This document shows positions 61,579-64,000 of a stretch of DNA of 64,000 nt, piece by piece. Below the pieces are notes generated by a model, which did no database searches, was not told where the DNA came from, and worked only from the letters and a program-made list of their open reading frames with translations. The DNA comes from UBA1189 sp045594245 (GTDB lineage Bacteria; Bacteroidota; Bacteroidia; Bacteroidales; Bacteroidaceae), in contig JAZNYG010000019.1 in the NCBI GenBank assembly GCA_045594245.1, positions 15,043 through 79,042 on the forward strand, read 5' to 3'. A program made the translations under genes and the position numbers. Positions within the stretch are counted from its first letter, which is position 1, and every line of letters starts with the position of its first letter.

Positions 61579-62754
61579 TTATAGATTTCCTTCAAAATTT
61601 TTCAACTCTGGATGGGCTTTCATTTGTTGCTTTCTCACATATTTGTTCGTGACAGCAACTGATGAATGTCGAGCCTGGTCTTTGGCTATGGTTAGTCCAA
61701 CTGCATCAATGGCGTTCGTTATGCCACTATCCTTTAGTGAATAGAACTGGTAGTAATCAGGCCATTTCAATGCTTCACGTACTTTGACAAAGTATTCTCG
61801 GAATATTCGTCCTTCAGCTTTTTTCTCTGAAGGAATAAAACCACGACCGAATAGGTAGAACGTATCGGGATGGTTGAACGTCTCCAATTCCACCATTAGA
61901 CGGATGATCTTCGCAGGAATTGTCACCACTGCATCTTTCCTGTTCTTTGTATACTCATGTGATAGATATAGGGTTTGCTCCTTCAGATTAAAGTCCTTCA
62001 ACTGTATGTAGGTAAGCTCATTGGGGCGTACAAGTGTATAGTACATCATCAAGCAAGCTAGAAGAAAATGACGATTGTCTTTCTCTAGATACTCTGCTAA
62101 CTGTTTGATGTCCCCTTCATCAATAGGTTTCCTTTGTTTATCTGATACACGAAGCCTAGTAATATGCTCCGCAAAGTTTGTTTCCATAAAGCCATTTCCT
62201 TTCATGTAGGCACAGAATGAGGACAACCAATTTAGGTAATTGTTTCTCGTTCGTGTAGAGGTATCTCTATCTATATATATATGCTCCAGAAATCCTTCAA
62301 AGAAGGGTAAGTCTAATTGGTACATATATATAAGATTGTTGGGCTGCTGCTCTATGTACCTCTCCAGTTTGTTGAGACGGCACATGTAGTTGTCGATAGT
62401 CGATTTCTTAATGACATCTTCTTTGAACTTTTTTGCTAGATGCCTTTTATATTTGCTCATACAGTCAGCAATTACAGCAAAACCTCCTCTTCCTGTTTCC
62501 AATAGTAAGGGATTCCAGCCTTGTGCGAGTTTCCTTGCCACCTCATCGCGGAAGCGTAGTGCAGCTTCGTCCCTTTCACGCTTGGCCTTAATGTGATTGA
62601 ACTTTTTCTTCAGCCTTTTTAGCTTTGGGGTACCCTCTAATATGGATTGAGGATCAAGCACATACCAATATACATACGCTTCTTTCCCCTTCTTGGAGTA
62701 AATGGGTGACTTGTATTGTATTATTCCATCATAATTAAGTCTCTGCTTCATCAT
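61579..62754 (-). CDS. int: Tyrosine-type phage integrase
   Basis: 391 residues from ATG 62754. An N-terminal arm-type/SAM-like core-binding domain (about 95-200) is followed by the catalytic domain: Arg in YYTLVRPNELTYIQL (about 230), then the box II region YSLKDSGITNAI (canonical HxxR replaced by YxxK), His in ARHSSVAV and the nucleophile Tyr in NKYVRK (about 377). Such YxxK variants are common in Bacteroidota integrases. The gene lies 76 bp from attR, and the target is the 3' end of tRNA-Pro. The frame opens 10 codons earlier at 62784. Confidence 0.9.
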   Translation of the reverse strand: MMKQRLNYDGIIQYKSPIYSKKGKEAYVYWYVLDPQSILEGTPKLKRLKKKFNHIKAKRERDEAALRFRDEVARKLAQGWNPLLLETGRGGFAVIADCMSKYKRHLAKKFKEDVIKKSTIDNYMCRLNKLERYIEQQPNNLIYMYQLDLPFFEGFLEHIYIDRDTSTRTRNNYLNWLSSFCAYMKGNGFMETNFAEHITRLRVSDKQRKPIDEGDIKQLAEYLEKDNRHFLLACLMMYYTLVRPNELTYIQLKDFNLKEQTLYLSHEYTKNRKDAVVTIPAKIIRLMVELETFNHPDTFYLFGRGFIPSEKKAEGRIFREYFVKVREALKWPDYYQFYSLKDSGITNAIDAVGLTIAKDQARHSSVAVTNKYVRKQQMKAHPELKNFEGNL

Positions 62755-62790
62755 TCTGTATCGTTTTTGTCCCGACTGAAACATAAAAAA

Positions 62791-62825
62791 TGGGACAATT
62801 TACCGATAATCAGTAAATTGTCCCA
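62791..62825 (-). terminator. Phage-supplied terminator for tRNA-Pro
   Basis: TGGGACAATTTAC (62791-62803), 9-nt loop, GTAAATTGTCCCA (62813-62825); the minus strand continues with a T-run. It replaces the native terminator that now lies at 16606-16633. Confidence 0.7.
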
Positions 62826-62829
62826 TAAG

Positions 62830-62848
62830 TTGTCGGGATGACACGACT
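62830..62848. other. attR, 19-bp core repeat inside tRNA-Pro 3' end
   Basis: Exact repeat of 16635-16653. It covers the last 16 nt of the tRNA (part of the T arm and acceptor strand) plus three flanking bases, so integration kept the tRNA intact. Confidence 0.88.
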
Positions 62849-62905
62849 CGAACGTGCGACCCCTTGGTCCCAAACCAAGTATACTACCAACTGTACTACA
62901 TCCCG
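62833..62905 (-). tRNA. tRNA-Pro (anticodon UGG)
   Basis: 73 nt without encoded CCA. The acceptor stem CGGGATG/CATCCCG pairs perfectly; the anticodon stem is CTTGG/CCAAG with loop TTTGGGA, anticodon TGG at 62870-62872; the T arm contains GTTCGAG. Discriminator A at 62833. It is the prophage attachment site. Confidence 0.95.
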
Positions 62906-62927
62906 ATTGCTTTTCAGAAAAGCGATG

Positions 62928-62959
62928 CAAATTTAGTATAAGTTGAGCGAAAAAACAAA
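62928..62959 (-). promoter_or_regulatory. tRNA-Pro promoter
   Basis: Minus-strand TTTG (62956-62959), 20-nt spacer, TAAATTTG (62928-62935), about 23 nt before the tRNA. Confidence 0.72.
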
Positions 62960-63034
62960 TAATTGTGAGATAAAATCTCGAAAGTCTAATTTTTATATAG
63001 GTGAATTTAGATGTTAGTTCTCTTCTTATTCGAT

Positions 63035-63490
63035 TTATTCATACAGAAGAGTACTATCCTTTATTAATACAATCGGTCGGATAGAGTCATTGGGGGCTAT
63101 CATTTCGCCTTCAATATATATGCGTATAGGCGAATGCCTACCGTTGTTATGTATAGTGATACTTTTTCGGAATACACCAGGACGGCGATTTTTGCCGTTA
63201 TAGGTAACAGAAATCTTGCCCTTTTCGCCCGGCATAATGGGCTCAAGCGTGTATTCAGGTACGGTACAGCCACACGAAGCATTGGCCTGATGGATGATGA
63301 GTGGTGCTTTACCTACATTGGTGAATACGAATTCGTGAGTCACTATGGCAGTGTCTTGTGCGAAAACACCGAAGTTGTGACGCGTTTTTTCAAATCTCAT
63401 TTCGCCTTTATCCTTTGGCTTCACTTCGTCTTGTGCAAAGCCTACAAATGTTGCAAACAGCATTGTTGCCATTAAAAAGTACTTCTTCAT
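63035..63490 (-). CDS. DUF1573 exported protein
   Basis: 151 residues: signal peptide (about 1-19, ending VGFAQ) and a DUF1573/ASPM-SPD-2-Hydin-type Ig-like domain with the diagnostic NFGVFAQDT, HEFVFTNVGKAPLIIHQANA, SCGCTVPEY and PGEKGKISVTYN. Common in Bacteroidota as one to a few paralogues; cell-envelope location likely, exact role unknown. Precedes the tRNA on the same strand. Confidence 0.88.
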   Translation of the reverse strand: MKKYFLMATMLFATFVGFAQDEVKPKDKGEMRFEKTRHNFGVFAQDTAIVTHEFVFTNVGKAPLIIHQANASCGCTVPEYTLEPIMPGEKGKISVTYNGKNRRPGVFRKSITIHNNGRHSPIRIYIEGEMIAPNDSIRPIVLIKDSTLLYE

Positions 63491-63570
63491 ATGCTTATTT
63501 CTTAATTGGGCAGATTATGCCAAGGTTTTACAATAAATCTGGGTAATTTGAGTAATCTGTGGTTTTATAC

Positions 63571-64000
63571 TTAATTTCTGTTCACCTGCTTCACTCCCTT
63601 CACCGTACGCAACTTCTTTACTAGGGCCTGCAGGCGGGCGTTCTCCTCGATCATCACGGTGAGCGTGCCCGAGAAGAGTCCGTCGTGCGAGTTGATGCTG
63701 ATGTTGCGCAGCTGTATGTTCTCCTCTTTCGAGATGATGGAGGTGATGTTGTTGACGATGCCGATGTCGTCGTGGCCGATGACAGTGAGCGTGATAGGGT
63801 AGAGCGATCCCTTGCTCTTGCCGGCCCAGCGGGCTTTCACTACACGGTAGCCGAAGCGTGAGTGCAGGTCGGGAGCGTTGGGGCAGTCGCAGCGGTGTAT
63901 CTTGATGCCGCCGCCCGTGGTTACAAAGCCAAATACCTCGTCGCCATAGATGGGGTTGCAGCAATGAGCCAGCTTGAAGTCGATACCCTTGAGGTTCTGG
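63571..64000 (-). CDS. RelA/SpoT bifunctional (p)ppGpp enzyme, C-terminal part (5' end outside window)
   Basis: The C-terminal 142 residues of a Rel-family protein, which controls the stringent response. Visible: the conserved CNPIYGDEVFGFVTTGGGIK segment, the zinc-finger-domain IHRCDCPN, and a C-terminal ACT domain (PITLTVIGHDDIGIVNNITS, ending VKQVNRN). The catalytic synthetase and hydrolase domains would lie to the right of the window, so which activities are present cannot be read here. The ATG-less open frame from 63998 is only the continuation. Confidence 0.9.
   Translation of the reverse strand, partial: QNLKGIDFKLAHCCNPIYGDEVFGFVTTGGGIKIHRCDCPNAPDLHSRFGYRVVKARWAGKSKGSLYPITLTVIGHDDIGIVNNITSIISKEENIQLRNISINSHDGLFSGTLTVMIEENARLQALVKKLRTVKGVKQVNRN

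Noticed and set aside
63515..63964. 149-codon minus-strand frame near the right edge
   Set aside because: Frame-shifted shadow of the RelA/SpoT C-terminus, His/Arg/Pro-rich and without family features.

Overview
The window is a Bacteroidales-type chromosome carrying an apparently complete prophage of about 46 kb. The Bacteroidota assignment rests on promoters of the TTTG/CTTG-N20-TAnnTTTG type, the near absence of Shine-Dalgarno sequences before host genes, a class III fructose bisphosphatase, and SPOR, TPR and DUF1573 proteins. I cannot name a genus from sequence alone.

Host, left arm (1-16634): the C-terminus of a UvrA, a superoxide reductase with a ferritin, fbp, a SPOR lipoprotein, ruvX, def, a TPR protein, a four-gene export operon (TolC-type, HlyD-type and two ABC-2 permeases, no ATPase), a HEAT-like protein with a double-cassette ABC ATPase, and a UxaB-type reductase. 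Host, right arm (62830-64000): tRNA-Pro(UGG), a DUF1573 protein and the C-terminus of a RelA/SpoT enzyme.

Prophage (16635-62848): it is bounded by a 19-bp direct repeat. The right copy forms the 3' end of tRNA-Pro, and a tyrosine integrase lies beside it. Order from the left: a divergent repressor; early DNA-binding proteins and a 1302-residue primase-ATPase; a regulatory gap rich in GTTGGT; protease-scaffold, capsid and a probable tail tube protein; a PLD-like protein and the terminase; an accessory island with a HIRAN-domain membrane protein and strongly structured RNA leaders; a chain of tiny overlapping genes, most with identical perfect Shine-Dalgarno sequences; holin, portal and connector; a 2206-residue tail fibre; a diversity-generating retroelement (DGR); lysin, tape measure and tail tip. 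A tape measure without a recognisable sheath suggests a siphovirus.

The outstanding system is the DGR at 50687-54213: two paralogous fibre-tip proteins, the second ending in a variable repeat (52173-52266), an Avd-like accessory protein, a template repeat (52870-52963) and a reverse transcriptase with the DGR hallmark SQ motif. Over 94 bp, template and variable repeat differ at ten positions, nine of them template adenines, all amino-acid changing and concentrated in AAY codons. The phage therefore appears able to diversify its receptor-binding tip. Two further regulatory patterns stand out: a phage-specific promoter (TGTCCTA-N21-TAnnTTTG-like) found five times before structural, lysis and packaging genes, and a gene cassette using perfect Shine-Dalgarno sequences in a phylum that normally does not rely on them.
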